64,000 bases of DNA from Hymenobacter duratus (GCF_014698995.1 NZ_JACWZZ010000001.1:1136501-1200500), one strand, 5' to 3'. Counted from the stretch's first letter, positions 44,420-54,935 are shown. Numbers and translations are program-made. The notes: generated by a model not told the origin, from the letters alone.

Positions 44420-47206
44420 ATGCCTCACTCTGACTCCCACCTTTCTTTGCTGGCGCGCTGTGTCTTGTTTCTGGGCCTGTTGCTGGGCCTGTTGCTGGGC
44501 TCCGTGGCCTGCACACAGCATGCGGCAAAGCCACGCTATACTATTGGTTTCTCGCAGTGTACCAACGGCGACGCCTGGCGGCAGGCCATGCTGGCCGGCA
44601 TGAAAAAGGAGCTGAGCTTCTACCCGGAAGTCAACTTCCGGATAAAAGATGCGAAGTATAGCAGCGCCTTGCAGGAACAGCAGATCAAAGAGTTTCTGCG
44701 CGAAGGCATCGACCTGCTGATTGTATCGGCCAACGAAAGCGAGCCGGTGACGCCCATCGTGGAGGAAGCATATAACCGGGGTATTCCGGTCGTGATTCTG
44801 GACCGCCGCACGACGTCCAAGCTGTACACGGCTTATGTAGGCGGCAACAATGTGGAAGTAGGCCAAACGGCCGGCAACTATGTGGCTGGTTTGCTTGGGC
44901 AGCGCGGGCAGGTGCTGGAAGTGCTGGGCGCGCCCGGTTCTTCGCCGGCCACCGACCGGCACCAGGGCTTTGTGCAGGCATTGGCGGCCTATCCGCAGCT
45001 GCAGCTGGTGGCGCAGGTCAACAGCAACTGGGAGCGGCCATCGGTGCTGGAACGGCTACCGGCCGTGCTGCGCGCCCACCCCGAGGTAGACCTCATCTTC
45101 GCGCACAACGACCGGATTGCGCTGGGTGCCTACCAAGTGTGCAAGCAGCTCAAGCGGGCCAACCGTATCAAAATTATAGGGGTGGATGGCATGCCGGGGC
45201 CACACGGCGGTATTCAGCTGGTGCAGGATGGCATTCTCAAGGCCACGCTGCTCTACCCGCCGGGCGGGGAGGAGGCCATCCGGATGGCCATGCGCATCCT
45301 GCGCAAGCAGCCCTACGACAAGGAGAATATCCTCGGTACCATGGTCATCGACTCGACCAATGTGCAGACCATGAAGCTGCAGACCGAGAAGCTCACCAGC
45401 CAGCAACAGGACATTCAGCGCCAGCAGCAGTTGCTGCGTCGGCAGCGCGCCACCTTTGCCAGCCAGCAAACCGTGCTCTATGTGCTGGCCGCAGCCCTGC
45501 TCGGGGCAGCCGTGCTGGGCCTAATTGCGTTTCGGGCGTATCGGGCCAACCGCCGCAGCAACCGCAAGCTGGAGCTGCAAAACCAGGAGATACTGTCGCA
45601 GCGCAACCAGATTCAGGAGTTTGCTGAGCAGGCCAAAGTAGAAACCGAGGCCAAGCTGCGCTTCTTTACCAACTTCTCGCACGAGCTTCGCACCCCGCTT
45701 ACGCTCATTCTGGGGCCGGTAGAGGAAATGCTGACCAGCAACCCCGACCTACCCGCCACTCACCGCCACGACTTGGGGCTGATTCGACGCAATGCACAGC
45801 GCCTGCTGCAACTCGTCAACCAGCTCATGGACTTCCGCAAGATTGACGTGGGCAAGATGCCGGTGCGCGCCACCGAGGGCAACCTTGTGGCCTTTGTGCG
45901 CGAAATCATGGACGTGTTTGAAAAGCCGGCCCGGCAGCGCGGCATCAGCCTCCGTTTTCTGCCTTCGGAGCCTGTTATCCGGCTCTGGTTCGACGTGAAC
46001 ATTCTGGATAAAGTGTTCTTCAACCTGCTCAGCAACGCCCTCAAGTTCACACCCGACCGCGGCCAGATTACGGTGAGTTTGCAGCTGGTACCGGCCGAAA
46101 ACGGGGTGCGGGTGAGTGTGGAAGACACCGGCCGGGGCATTTCGGAGCAAGACCGGGCGCACATTTTCGAGTGGTTTTATCAGGGGCAGCAGTCGGCGGC
46201 ACGCGGCTCGGGCATGGGGCTGGCACTGGCGCTGGGCCTCACGCGCCTGCATCTGGGCCAGCTCACGTTTACCAGCCAGCCAGGGCAGGGCAGTACGTTT
46301 ATCGTGACGCTGCCGCTGGAACTGCCGCCTGCTCTCAAGCTACTGGATGCCGCCCCGCAGGCCACGCCGGCATTTGCGCTAGAAGAAGGCATTGCGGCGG
46401 CAGCCACGGCGGGCGAGCCGGCCGCTTATGGCAGCAGCGAAGCACTGGTGCTGGTGATTGAAGACAACCCGGACGTGAATGCCTTCCTGACCCAGAAACT
46501 GCAACCGCATTTTCAGGTCAGTTCGGCCTTTGATGGAGCAACCGGCCTGCGTCTGGCCGCCGAGTCTATTCCGGACCTGATAGTATGCGACGTGATGCTG
46601 CCCGAACTCAGCGGGTTGGAAGTGGTGGCCCAACTCAAGGGCGACTGGCGCACCTCGCACATTCCGGTGGTGCTGCTCACGGCCCGCAACGCGCCCGAGC
46701 AGCAGGTAGAAGGCGTGCAGGCCGGCGCCGACTTGTATTTGACCAAGCCTTTCAATCCCACCTTCCTGCTCGAAAGCCTGCGCACCCTGCTGGCCAACCG
46801 CGACAAAATGCGCGAGCATTTCCGTCGCGAGTTAAGCGTCGATACGGTGACGGTTGCCCCGCAGCGCATCGACCAGAAATTCCTGGCCGACCTCACCGCC
46901 ATAGTGGAAGCCAACCTCGGCCGTTCCGACCTGAGCGTGGAAGACGTAGCCCGTAGCCTGGGCATCTCGCGGGTGCAGCTCTACCGCAAAGTGAAGGCCG
47001 TGCTCGGCACCGGCGTCACCGACTTTATCCAGGGCATCCGGCTCACCAAAGCCCGCCAACTCCTGCTCGACGACGAGTTGAATATTGCTGAAGTGGCCTA
47101 TCAATTGGGCTTCTCGTCGCCTTCTTATTTCTCCACCAGCTTCAAAGCGCGCTACCAGGTGTCGCCCTCCGAGTTCCGGGCGCTGCATACTACGCCCAGT
47201 GCCTGA
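44420..47206 (+). CDS. Hybrid two-component sensor/regulator with periplasmic sugar-binding domain
   Basis: 928 residues from the ATG before PHSDSHLSLLARCVLF, giving a leader with a lipobox-like SVAC. Domains: type I periplasmic sugar-binding protein (about 39-310: YTIGFSQCTNGDAWRQAM, LIVSANESEPVTPI, FAHNDRIALGAYQ), a membrane segment (352-374), a coiled coil, histidine kinase with phosphoacceptor His421 (NFSHELRTPLT), ATPase (GRGISEQDRAHIFEWFYQG), a receiver with Asp724 (CDVMLPELSG) and an AraC-type HTH at the end (VEDVARSLGISRVQLYRK). This is the layout of BT1754 of Bacteroides thetaiotaomicron, which binds fructose and drives a fructan locus. The same gene set follows here. Confidence 0.95.
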   Translation: MPHSDSHLSLLARCVLFLGLLLGLLLGSVACTQHAAKPRYTIGFSQCTNGDAWRQAMLAGMKKELSFYPEVNFRIKDAKYSSALQEQQIKEFLREGIDLLIVSANESEPVTPIVEEAYNRGIPVVILDRRTTSKLYTAYVGGNNVEVGQTAGNYVAGLLGQRGQVLEVLGAPGSSPATDRHQGFVQALAAYPQLQLVAQVNSNWERPSVLERLPAVLRAHPEVDLIFAHNDRIALGAYQVCKQLKRANRIKIIGVDGMPGPHGGIQLVQDGILKATLLYPPGGEEAIRMAMRILRKQPYDKENILGTMVIDSTNVQTMKLQTEKLTSQQQDIQRQQQLLRRQRATFASQQTVLYVLAAALLGAAVLGLIAFRAYRANRRSNRKLELQNQEILSQRNQIQEFAEQAKVETEAKLRFFTNFSHELRTPLTLILGPVEEMLTSNPDLPATHRHDLGLIRRNAQRLLQLVNQLMDFRKIDVGKMPVRATEGNLVAFVREIMDVFEKPARQRGISLRFLPSEPVIRLWFDVNILDKVFFNLLSNALKFTPDRGQITVSLQLVPAENGVRVSVEDTGRGISEQDRAHIFEWFYQGQQSAARGSGMGLALALGLTRLHLGQLTFTSQPGQGSTFIVTLPLELPPALKLLDAAPQATPAFALEEGIAAAATAGEPAAYGSSEALVLVIEDNPDVNAFLTQKLQPHFQVSSAFDGATGLRLAAESIPDLIVCDVMLPELSGLEVVAQLKGDWRTSHIPVVLLTARNAPEQQVEGVQAGADLYLTKPFNPTFLLESLRTLLANRDKMREHFRRELSVDTVTVAPQRIDQKFLADLTAIVEANLGRSDLSVEDVARSLGISRVQLYRKVKAVLGTGVTDFIQGIRLTKARQLLLDDELNIAEVAYQLGFSSPSYFSTSFKARYQVSPSEFRALHTTPSA

Positions 47207-47551
47207 ATCAAATTTGAAAATCAGGTATCAAAAACGAAATAGTGGGGATGTTAATAGTGTAAAATTGAAAAGTTAAATTCCATATTTACAGGTGTTTAAC
47301 ATGAATGTGCAGTGTGTCTGGATTTTGAAAGAGTTTGAATGAATAGAGGAAGGTAACTGTCCGCTTTCAACGGAGATTTGGTCAACAACTCCGCCATGAA
47401 AAAGCCTCACACTCCTACGCTCACCGCCGCGCCGCTCGCTGTGCCAGCCCATCTGTATGGGGGGCACATGGGCGGCGCGGTGGCGTTGTAGCAGGAGCCT
47501 TCACCGGAGCCGGCGCTACCTCACTCGTCTTCCTCTTTTCCACAAATTCCC
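47207..47551. promoter_or_regulatory. Leader and promoter region of the fructan locus
   Basis: 345 bases upstream of the SusC gene. The first 130 bases are AT-rich, with a CCATATTTAC string that is a weak match to the -7 element. A short frame at 47396-47491 could encode 31 residues but has no support. The binding site of the hybrid regulator is expected here; no direct repeat was recognised by eye. Confidence 0.4.
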
Positions 47552-50500
47552 ATGAAACACACTGTACCTCTGCTGCGGCAAGCTGTTGGGCTGACGCTGC
47601 TTTCTGCTCTGCCGTTGGGCGCTACGCCGGCGCTGGCTTCTGTGCCTAGCGCCTCCATCGGAGTGCTGGCCAACGTGCCAGTGACAGGCCGCATCGTTGA
47701 TGAAAAAGGAGCCGGTATGCCCGGCGTCACGGTGGTTGTAAAAGGTACTTCCATTGGCACCTCTACTGATGGAGACGGCAACTTTTCTCTGTCGATGCCC
47801 GACAACGCCACGGCGCTGCTTATCTCCTTTATCGGCTACAAGTCGCAGGAAGTGCCGGTGGCGGGCCGCACGTCGTTCAGCATCACGCTGGCCCCCGACG
47901 CCGCTGCTCTGGATGAAGTAGTAGTAACCGGCTACCAGACCCAGCGCAAAGCCGACCTGACCGGTGCCGTGGCGGTAGTGAAAACCGAGGAAATCCGGGA
48001 CATGGCCTCCAACGACGTGACCCGCAACCTGCAGGGCCGCGTGGCGGGGGTGAGTATTACCACGGATGGTGCGCCGGGCAGCTCGGCCACGGTACGTATC
48101 CGCGGCTTCGGCACGCTTGGCAACAACGACCCGCTCTACGTTATCGACGGCATCCCGACCAAAGAAGGCATCAACCAGATCAACCAGAACGATATAGAGA
48201 ACATTCAGGTGCTGAAAGACGCCTCGGCGGCCAGCATCTACGGCTCGCGGGCTGGCAATGGCGTCATCATCATCACGACTAAAAAGGCCAAGAAGGGCGC
48301 TACCAAAGTAGACTTCTCAACCTTCTTCACGCTCCAGACGCCAGGCCCGAATATCAAGCTGCTCAACACCCTGGACTACGGCCGCGTGTACGGCCAGGCC
48401 GCCATCAACGACGGTACCAACCCCAGCCTGCCTTACTACAACTTCCAGACGAGCTTGGACGGCAACGGCCGCCGCGTGCTGAACGGCGTGACCGTGCCGG
48501 AATTCATCGACGCAGAAAAGACCCAGCGCTCCGCTGATACCGATTGGTTTAAGGAAACGCAGCAGAATGCCCTGATTCAGAGCTACAACCTGAGCGTAAG
48601 CAGCGGCAATGAGCGGGGCGGGGCGTTGTTCTCGCTGAACTACTACGACAACAGCGGCACGTTGAAGTACACCGACTTCGACCGGTACACGGCCCGCCTC
48701 AACACCGACTATAACTTCCTGGACGGCAAGCTGAAAATCGGGGAGAACCTGACCGTGGTGAAGTCGCAACGCGCCGAGTTTGACCTGAATCTGGTGCGCG
48801 ACCGGACTACGCAGCTGCCTTCCATCGTGCCGGTGCGCACCGTGGACGGAGCAGGGTGGGGCGGCCCCGTGGCCGGCATGAGCGACCGGGACAACCCGCT
48901 GCGCCTGCTGAAAGACAACGAGCAGAACCGCTCCAACACGGGCCGCGCCTTCGGTAATCTGTTTGCCGATGCCGAAATCCTGAAAGGTCTGCACCTGCGG
49001 ACCAGCTTCGGCATCGACTACAGCATCTATAAGTACCGCCAGATCTACAAAACCTACAAGGCCGGCTTCCTGTCGGAGCAGAACAACCGCGTGACGGTGA
49101 ATGACCGGTTCTGGGGCAACTGGGTGTGGCAGAATACCTTGAACTACGACATGCTGCTGGCCGGCAAGCATCAGCTGGGCTTTGTGGCCGGTACGGAGCG
49201 CATCAGCTACTACGACGAAAGCTCCTACGCCTCGCGCACCAACTTCGCCAGCGAAGACCTCACCTACGCCTATCTTGACGCCGGCGCGGCCAACAAAGAC
49301 AACGGCGGCGGCGCTACGGCCTACCGGCTGGCGTCCACGTTCGGCAAAGTCAACTATTCCTTCGCCGATAAGTACCTGCTGTCGGGTACGCTGCGGCGCG
49401 ACGGTTCCTCGCGCTTCGGTGCCGATAACCGCTTCGGCGTGTTCCCGGCCGTATCGGCGGGCTGGCGCCTGAGCGAGGAGCTGTTCGTGAAAGACAGCGC
49501 CCCGTTCTTCTCCGACCTGAAGCTGCGCGCCGGCTGGGGCCAGACCGGCAACCAGGACATTGCCAATTTTGCCTCACGGGGCCTGTACCAGTCGCTGCTG
49601 GGCACCATCGACCCCAACTTCGAGTACGACCGGGGCACGGCCTACGACATCTACGGCAACGACACCAACCTGCCCTCGGGCTACCGCCGTTTCCAGCGCG
49701 CCAACCCGGCCCTGAAGTGGGAGACCACCACCCAGACCAACGTGGGCCTGGACTTCGGGCTGCTCCAGAACCGGCTGTCGGGCTCCGTGGATTACTTCGT
49801 GAAGAAGAGCGAGGATATCCTGGTGAACCTGCCGTACCTGGCGGTAGTAGGGGAGGGCGGTGACCAGTTCGTGAACGGCGCTTCCATCGAAAACCGGGGC
49901 TGGGAGTTTGTGCTCGGCTACCAGAACGAGCTGACCAACGGCCTGACCTACACCATCTCCGGCAACCTCTCGACCTACCGCAACGAGCTGACGTTCCTGC
50001 CGGCGGAAGTAATCAACGCCTATGGCGGCAACGGCCAGGACGTTACGCGGCTGGGCCACTCCATCAACGCCGTGTACGGCTATGTGGCAGATGGTCTGTT
50101 TCAGAACGAAGGAGACGTGACCAACCATGCCACGCAGGTGGGCGCTGCTCCCGGCCGCATCCGCTACAAAGACCTGAACGGTGACGGCAAAGTGGACAAC
50201 TTCGACCAAACCTGGATTACGGAAGGCGTCCCGGATTTCAGCTACGGCCTCAATCTGGGCGCCGGCTACAAGGGCTTCGACCTACAGCTATTCTTCCAGG
50301 GCGTGCAGGGTATTGATGCCTTCAACAACGCCAAATTCCGCACCGATTTCGCCTCGCTGGCTTCCGGCGAAAACTGGGGCGAGCGGCTGCTGGACGCCTG
50401 GACGCCGACCAATACCGGCTCTACCATTCCGGCCGCGACGCTCATCAACACCAACAACGAGGGCCGCGCTTCCACCTACTTCATCGAAAACGCTTCCTAC

Positions 50501-50707
50501 ATGAAGCTGCGCAACCTGCAGCTGGGCTACTCGCTGCCGGCCAGCTTCGTGAGCCGCATTAAGCTACAAGGTGTGCGGGTGTATGTGCAGGGCCAGAACT
50601 TGTTCACAATCAAGAGCAAGGAATACACCGGCGCCGACCCCGAGGTGACCAACTACCAGTACCCCGTGCCCCGCATTTTCTCCACGGGTCTGAACGTTTC
50701 TTTCTAA
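47552..50707 (+). CDS. SusC-family TonB-dependent outer-membrane transporter
   Basis: 1051 residues. Signal peptide (about 1-29), carboxypeptidase-like domain (VTGRIVDEKGAGMPGVTVVV), TonB-box region DEVVVTGYQTQRK, a plug with RVAGVSITTDGAPGSSATVR and DASAASIYGSRAGNGVIIIT, and a long barrel ending GADPEVTNYQYPVPRIFSTG. It imports oligosaccharides over the outer membrane with the SusD partner that follows 21 bases later. The fructan link comes from its neighbours: the hybrid sensor upstream, and the GH32 and fructokinase genes downstream. Confidence 0.96.
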   Translation: MKHTVPLLRQAVGLTLLSALPLGATPALASVPSASIGVLANVPVTGRIVDEKGAGMPGVTVVVKGTSIGTSTDGDGNFSLSMPDNATALLISFIGYKSQEVPVAGRTSFSITLAPDAAALDEVVVTGYQTQRKADLTGAVAVVKTEEIRDMASNDVTRNLQGRVAGVSITTDGAPGSSATVRIRGFGTLGNNDPLYVIDGIPTKEGINQINQNDIENIQVLKDASAASIYGSRAGNGVIIITTKKAKKGATKVDFSTFFTLQTPGPNIKLLNTLDYGRVYGQAAINDGTNPSLPYYNFQTSLDGNGRRVLNGVTVPEFIDAEKTQRSADTDWFKETQQNALIQSYNLSVSSGNERGGALFSLNYYDNSGTLKYTDFDRYTARLNTDYNFLDGKLKIGENLTVVKSQRAEFDLNLVRDRTTQLPSIVPVRTVDGAGWGGPVAGMSDRDNPLRLLKDNEQNRSNTGRAFGNLFADAEILKGLHLRTSFGIDYSIYKYRQIYKTYKAGFLSEQNNRVTVNDRFWGNWVWQNTLNYDMLLAGKHQLGFVAGTERISYYDESSYASRTNFASEDLTYAYLDAGAANKDNGGGATAYRLASTFGKVNYSFADKYLLSGTLRRDGSSRFGADNRFGVFPAVSAGWRLSEELFVKDSAPFFSDLKLRAGWGQTGNQDIANFASRGLYQSLLGTIDPNFEYDRGTAYDIYGNDTNLPSGYRRFQRANPALKWETTTQTNVGLDFGLLQNRLSGSVDYFVKKSEDILVNLPYLAVVGEGGDQFVNGASIENRGWEFVLGYQNELTNGLTYTISGNLSTYRNELTFLPAEVINAYGGNGQDVTRLGHSINAVYGYVADGLFQNEGDVTNHATQVGAAPGRIRYKDLNGDGKVDNFDQTWITEGVPDFSYGLNLGAGYKGFDLQLFFQGVQGIDAFNNAKFRTDFASLASGENWGERLLDAWTPTNTGSTIPAATLINTNNEGRASTYFIENASYMKLRNLQLGYSLPASFVSRIKLQGVRVYVQGQNLFTIKSKEYTGADPEVTNYQYPVPRIFSTGLNVSF

Positions 50708-50728
50708 TCACTGCCAACACCACTTCCC

Positions 50729-52450
50729 ATGAAACTCTTTAAATCCAGCGTGTTGGCCGTTTCCTTGCTCACGCTTTCCTTCGGCTGCTCCGACAAAGAC
50801 TTCCTTGAGGTGCAGCCTATCGGAGCCTTGAGCGACGAGCAGCTGAATACGCCTGCCAACATTGAAAAGCAGGTAATTGCGGCCTACTCGCAGCTCGGCA
50901 ACGACGTGTACCGCGCCCCCTACACCAGCATGTGGCCCTACGGCAACGTGCGCGCCGGCGACGCCTACAAAGGCGGCAACGGCACCGCCGACGTGGACGC
51001 CTTCCACTTCTACGAGACGTTCAGCTTCAACCGAGTGGACGTGGGCAACACCGACGAGCTATGGTTCCTGATCTACATCGGCATTTCGCGCTGCAATGAT
51101 GCCTTGCGCCGCCTCGATGCCGTGGATGCTGCCGCCATGCCCACCAAGGCGGTGCGCCAGGGTGAGATGCGCTTCCTGCGCGGCCACTTCTACTTCCTGC
51201 TGAAAGAGCTGTTCAAGCGGGTACCGTACATCGACCAGACCGTGCCCACCGAGCAGTACGCCACCATTTCAAACGTAGCCCTGAGCAACGACGAGCTGTG
51301 GGGCAAGATTGCCGATGACTTCCGCTTTGCGGTGGCTAACCTGCCGGATACCCAGCCCGAAATCGGGCGCGCCAACAAGTCGGCGGCGCAGGCCTATCTG
51401 GCCAAAACGCTGCTCTACCAAGCTTATGTGCAGAGCGACAACCACGCCGTCACTAGCATCGACCAAGTAAAGCTGAACGAGGTGGTGACGCTGACCAACC
51501 AGGTAGCTGCCTCGGGCAAATACTCGCTGCACGCCGACTACGCCACCAACTTCCTGACCGCCGGCGACAATGGGTCGGAGTCGGTGTTTGCCATCCAGTT
51601 TTCGCGCAACGACGGAACCCCCAAGGGCCGCACCGACCGGGGCAACTGCCTGAACTACCCCATGAACCCCGACTATGGCTGCTGCGGGTTCCACCAGCCC
51701 AGCCAGAACCTGGTGAATGCCTACAAAACCGATGCGCAGGGCCTGCCCCTGTTCACCACGTTCAACAACTCGGACCTGGTGACGCCTGCCGACTTCCAGA
51801 ACAACAGCGTGGACCCGCGCCTCGACCACACCGTGGCCATTCCGAGCCACCCCTACAAGTACCTCCCCACGTTCGTGTTCGAGAATTCCTGGCTGCGCGA
51901 CCCAAACACGTACGGCGTGTATATGTCGATGAAAGAGAATGTGTTGCCCTCGGACCCAAGCTTCCAGAAAACGCCGCCGTTCATGACCTCCTCGAAGAAC
52001 TGGGCCATCATCCGCTACGCCGATGTGCTGCTCTGGAAAGCCGAAGCCCTGATTGAGCTGGGCCGGCAGTCGGAAGCCCTGCCCATCATCAACCAGATCC
52101 GGCAGCGCGCCGCCAATAGCACCGCCCGCCTGAAAAACGCCAGCGGCGGCAACACCTCCAACTACCGCATTGGCCAGTATCCTTCCACCAACTGGACGCA
52201 GCAGTACGCCCGCGAGGCCCTGCGCTACGAGCGTCGGATGGAGTTTGCCATGGAGGGTTTCCGCTTCTTCGACCTCACACGCTGGGGTATTGCCGCCAAT
52301 ACGCTGAACACCTATTTCGACCGGGAAAAAACCAAGCGTCTGTACCTACAGACGGCGCGCTTCACGCAAGGCCGCGACGAGTACCTACCCATTCCCATCA
52401 ACCAGATCAACTTCAGCAAAGGCCTGTACAAGCAGAATCCGGGCTGGTAG
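50729..52450 (+). CDS. SusD-family surface glycan-binding lipoprotein
   Basis: 573 residues. The leader ends with LSFGC, a lipobox with Cys20. TPR-like helices and the conserved N-terminal LEVQPIGALSDEQLNTPANI and GISRCNDALRRLD follow; the C-terminal half shows YADVLLWKAEALIELGR, INQIRQRAANS, REALRYERRMEFAMEGFRFF and YLPIPINQINFSKGLYKQNP. SusD proteins close the SusC barrel as a lid and pick up glycan at the cell surface. The linker before the porter gene is 143 bases, and the genes probably share one transcript. Confidence 0.96.
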   Translation: MKLFKSSVLAVSLLTLSFGCSDKDFLEVQPIGALSDEQLNTPANIEKQVIAAYSQLGNDVYRAPYTSMWPYGNVRAGDAYKGGNGTADVDAFHFYETFSFNRVDVGNTDELWFLIYIGISRCNDALRRLDAVDAAAMPTKAVRQGEMRFLRGHFYFLLKELFKRVPYIDQTVPTEQYATISNVALSNDELWGKIADDFRFAVANLPDTQPEIGRANKSAAQAYLAKTLLYQAYVQSDNHAVTSIDQVKLNEVVTLTNQVAASGKYSLHADYATNFLTAGDNGSESVFAIQFSRNDGTPKGRTDRGNCLNYPMNPDYGCCGFHQPSQNLVNAYKTDAQGLPLFTTFNNSDLVTPADFQNNSVDPRLDHTVAIPSHPYKYLPTFVFENSWLRDPNTYGVYMSMKENVLPSDPSFQKTPPFMTSSKNWAIIRYADVLLWKAEALIELGRQSEALPIINQIRQRAANSTARLKNASGGNTSNYRIGQYPSTNWTQQYAREALRYERRMEFAMEGFRFFDLTRWGIAANTLNTYFDREKTKRLYLQTARFTQGRDEYLPIPINQINFSKGLYKQNPGW

Positions 52451-52593
52451 TCAGGCTCTGACATGTAGGTAGTGGCTTGCTGCAACACGCTGCTACCGGT
52501 ATGCTCCACTGCTCTGGCCGCCTGGCTGGGGCGGTGTTGAGCTTCTCCTCTTCCAAAGTTCAACCTGTTGCCTTCATAAAGCTGCAGCCTAAC

Positions 52594-53940
52594 ATGACCG
52601 CCGTGAAAAACAGCAACGTATTTTTTTGGTCCCTGGTGGTGGCGCTGGGCGGCTTCCTGTTCGGCTTCGACACGGCCGTTATTTCCGGGGCCGAGAAAGC
52701 CATTCAGCAGCTCTGGGGGCTGAGTTCCGTGGAGCACGGCTTCACTATTGCCGTGGCGCTGATTGGCACCGTGTTCGGGGCCATCTTCGGCGGCATTCCG
52801 TCCGATAAGCTGGGCCGCCGCCAGACCCTGATCTGGATTGCGGTGCTGTACTTTGTGTCGGCCATTGGGGCAGCAGTTACGTCTAGCTGGCTGGCCTTCA
52901 TGATCTTCCGGTTCCTGGGCGGGCTGGGCGTAGGCGCGTCGTCGGTGACGGCGCCGCTCTACATTTCCGAGGTGTCGCCTGCCGAGAAGCGGGGGCAGAT
53001 GGTGGCCATGTTCCAGTTCAACATCGTGTTCGGCATTCTGGCCGCCTACCTCTCCAACTACCTGCTGACCGGCGTGGGTGAAAACGACTGGCGCTGGATG
53101 CTGGGCGTGCAGGCGGTGCCGGCGCTGGCATTTTTTCTGCTGCTGTTCCGAGTGCCTGAAAGCCCGCGCTGGTTGCTAGGGCAGGGCCGCGTAGAGGAAG
53201 GCCGCCAGGTGTTCCAGCGCATCAACCCCGCCACCGCCGACCAAGAAGTGACCAACGTGCTGACCTCCAACGCCTCCGACGATGCCATGGTGGGCGGCCG
53301 CTCGTTGTTCGCGCCGCAGTACCGCACCCCCGTCATACTGGCCGTGCTGTTTGCCGTCTTCAATCAGGTGTCGGGTATCAATGCCATTATCTACTTCGCG
53401 CCGCGCATTTTCGAAATGACGGGCCTGGGCCAGGGTGCCGCGCTGCTCTCGTCGGCGGGCATTGGGCTGGTGAACTTTGCCTTCACGCTGCTGGCCCGCC
53501 AGGTCATCGACCAGTTTGGGCGCCGCAAGCTGATGCTGATTGGCTCCTACGGGCTGATTGCCACGCTGGGGCTGGTGTCGTGGGCGTTTTACACCCAGAG
53601 CTTCAGTGCTTTGAATGGCATGCTGGTGCCGGTGCTGCTGTTTGTGTACATAGCGTTTTTCGCCTTCTCGCAGGGCGCGGTTATCTGGGTGTTCATCTCG
53701 GAAATCTTCCCCAACACGGTGCGCGCCAAAGGCCAGGCGCTGGGTTCGAGCACGCACTGGGTGATGGCCGCCATTATTGCCTTCGCCTTCCCGCCGCTGG
53801 CCGAGAAGCTGGGCGGCGGCCACACCTTCGCCTTCTTCTGCGGCATGATGGTGCTGCAGCTGCTGTTCGTGTGGCGCATGATGCCCGAAACCAAAGGCAC
53901 CAGCCTTGAACAGCTGGAAAAAACGCTCGTTATCCACTGA
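52594..53940 (+). CDS. Sugar porter of the major facilitator superfamily
   Basis: 448 residues from the ATG before TAVKNSNVFFWSLVVALGG. Twelve membrane segments are implied. Sugar-porter signatures are present: GGFLFGFDTAVISGAEKAI, DKLGRRQTLI, PESPRWLLGQGRVEEG, FNQVSGINAIIYFAPRIF, QFGRRKLML and ETKGTSLEQLE. It is expected to import fructose or short fructo-oligosaccharides with protons from periplasm to cytosol. In the BT1754-linked fructan locus an inner-membrane porter occupies the same role. A 39-residue upstream extension is not membrane-like. Confidence 0.95.
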   Translation: MTAVKNSNVFFWSLVVALGGFLFGFDTAVISGAEKAIQQLWGLSSVEHGFTIAVALIGTVFGAIFGGIPSDKLGRRQTLIWIAVLYFVSAIGAAVTSSWLAFMIFRFLGGLGVGASSVTAPLYISEVSPAEKRGQMVAMFQFNIVFGILAAYLSNYLLTGVGENDWRWMLGVQAVPALAFFLLLFRVPESPRWLLGQGRVEEGRQVFQRINPATADQEVTNVLTSNASDDAMVGGRSLFAPQYRTPVILAVLFAVFNQVSGINAIIYFAPRIFEMTGLGQGAALLSSAGIGLVNFAFTLLARQVIDQFGRRKLMLIGSYGLIATLGLVSWAFYTQSFSALNGMLVPVLLFVYIAFFAFSQGAVIWVFISEIFPNTVRAKGQALGSSTHWVMAAIIAFAFPPLAEKLGGGHTFAFFCGMMVLQLLFVWRMMPETKGTSLEQLEKTLVIH

Positions 53941-53942
53941 GT

Positions 53943-54029
53943 AGAGCTTAGAAGTGAGAACAAAGAGCTTAGATATCGTCGGTATTAGTCTCTGAATTCT
54001 CCTTTCTGCTCTTGCGTTTTCTAAGCTCT
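53943..54029. repeat. Short direct and inverted repeats between porter and kinase genes
   Basis: AGAGCTTAGA occurs at 53943-53952 and 53964-53973, and its complement TCTAAGCTCT at 54020-54029, just before the kinase start. A hairpin with a ten-base stem is possible. The role is not known; it may tune expression within the operon or be a dispersed repeat. Confidence 0.5.
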
Positions 54030-54044
54030 AAATTCTAATATCTC

Positions 54045-54935
54045 ATGTCTAATAAGATAGCCTGCTTCGGCGAAATCCTGTGGGACGTGCTGCCAACCGG
54101 CAAGCAGCCTGGCGGCGCGCCCTTCAACGTGGCCGTGCACCTGCACCAACTCGGCCAGTCCGTGGACCTCATCAGCCGCGTCGGCGACGACGACCTGGGC
54201 TCGGAGCTACTCGATTTTGTAGCATCCAAAGGCCTTCGCACCGACTATGTGCAGCTCGGTAAAACCCACCTTACCGGCGTGGTGAAAGCCAACGTAGACG
54301 ACGCCAACGAGGTGACGTACAAGATTGTACAGCCCGTGGCCTGGGACTATATTCAGTACGATGCAGAGCTGGAAACCCTAGTGGAGCAGGCCGAGGTGTT
54401 TGTGTTCGGTAGCCTCGCCGCCCGCCAGGCCGGCACCCGCGAAACGCTGTACCGCCTGCTCGAACACGCCAAGTTCAAGGTGTTCGACGTGAACATGCGT
54501 CCGCCGCACTACAGCAAGGAAGTGGTGAAATACCTGCTCGAAAAAGCCAATCTGGTGAAAATGAACCACCACGAGCTGGCCGAAATCATGGCGTGGTTTG
54601 GCGAAGAAACCGCCCGGCCCACTGCTATGCGCTGGCTCGCCAACCGCTTCGATTTGCAAGCCGTGTGCGTAACCTGCGGCGCCGATGGGGCCCTGCTCTG
54701 GACCAACGACCAGCTCTACCGCGCCCCCGGCGTGGCCGTGGAAGTGAAGGACACCATCGGCAGCGGCGACTCGTTTCTGGCGGCGCTACTCAAAGGCTGG
54801 CTGGCTGGCCAGGAGCCCGGCGAAATGCTGCGTTTCGCTTGTGCCACCGGCGCGCTGGTCGCCACCCACCAGGGGGCCACGCCTGCCTTCACCGAAGCTG
54901 CCGTGCAGGAGCTACTGGCCGCACAGGCGGCATAG
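54045..54935 (+). CDS. Fructokinase-like PfkB-family carbohydrate kinase
   Basis: 296 residues. PfkB signature 1 is PGGAPFNVAVHLHQLG (about 22-37) and signature 2 is DTIGSGDSFLAALL (about 236-249) with the catalytic base Asp242. Fructokinases phosphorylate fructose with ATP to a fructose phosphate that enters glycolysis. The length is normal and the protein is cytosolic. The combination with GH32 and a fructose-sensing type regulator supports fructose as substrate; other PfkB sugars cannot be excluded from sequence alone. Confidence 0.92.
   Translation: MSNKIACFGEILWDVLPTGKQPGGAPFNVAVHLHQLGQSVDLISRVGDDDLGSELLDFVASKGLRTDYVQLGKTHLTGVVKANVDDANEVTYKIVQPVAWDYIQYDAELETLVEQAEVFVFGSLAARQAGTRETLYRLLEHAKFKVFDVNMRPPHYSKEVVKYLLEKANLVKMNHHELAEIMAWFGEETARPTAMRWLANRFDLQAVCVTCGADGALLWTNDQLYRAPGVAVEVKDTIGSGDSFLAALLKGWLAGQEPGEMLRFACATGALVATHQGATPAFTEAAVQELLAAQAA

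Noticed and set aside
47396..47491. A 31-codon leader peptide upstream of SusC
   Set aside because: The frame starts MKKPHTPTLT but has no hydrophobic core or conserved context; it may be chance in a leader region.
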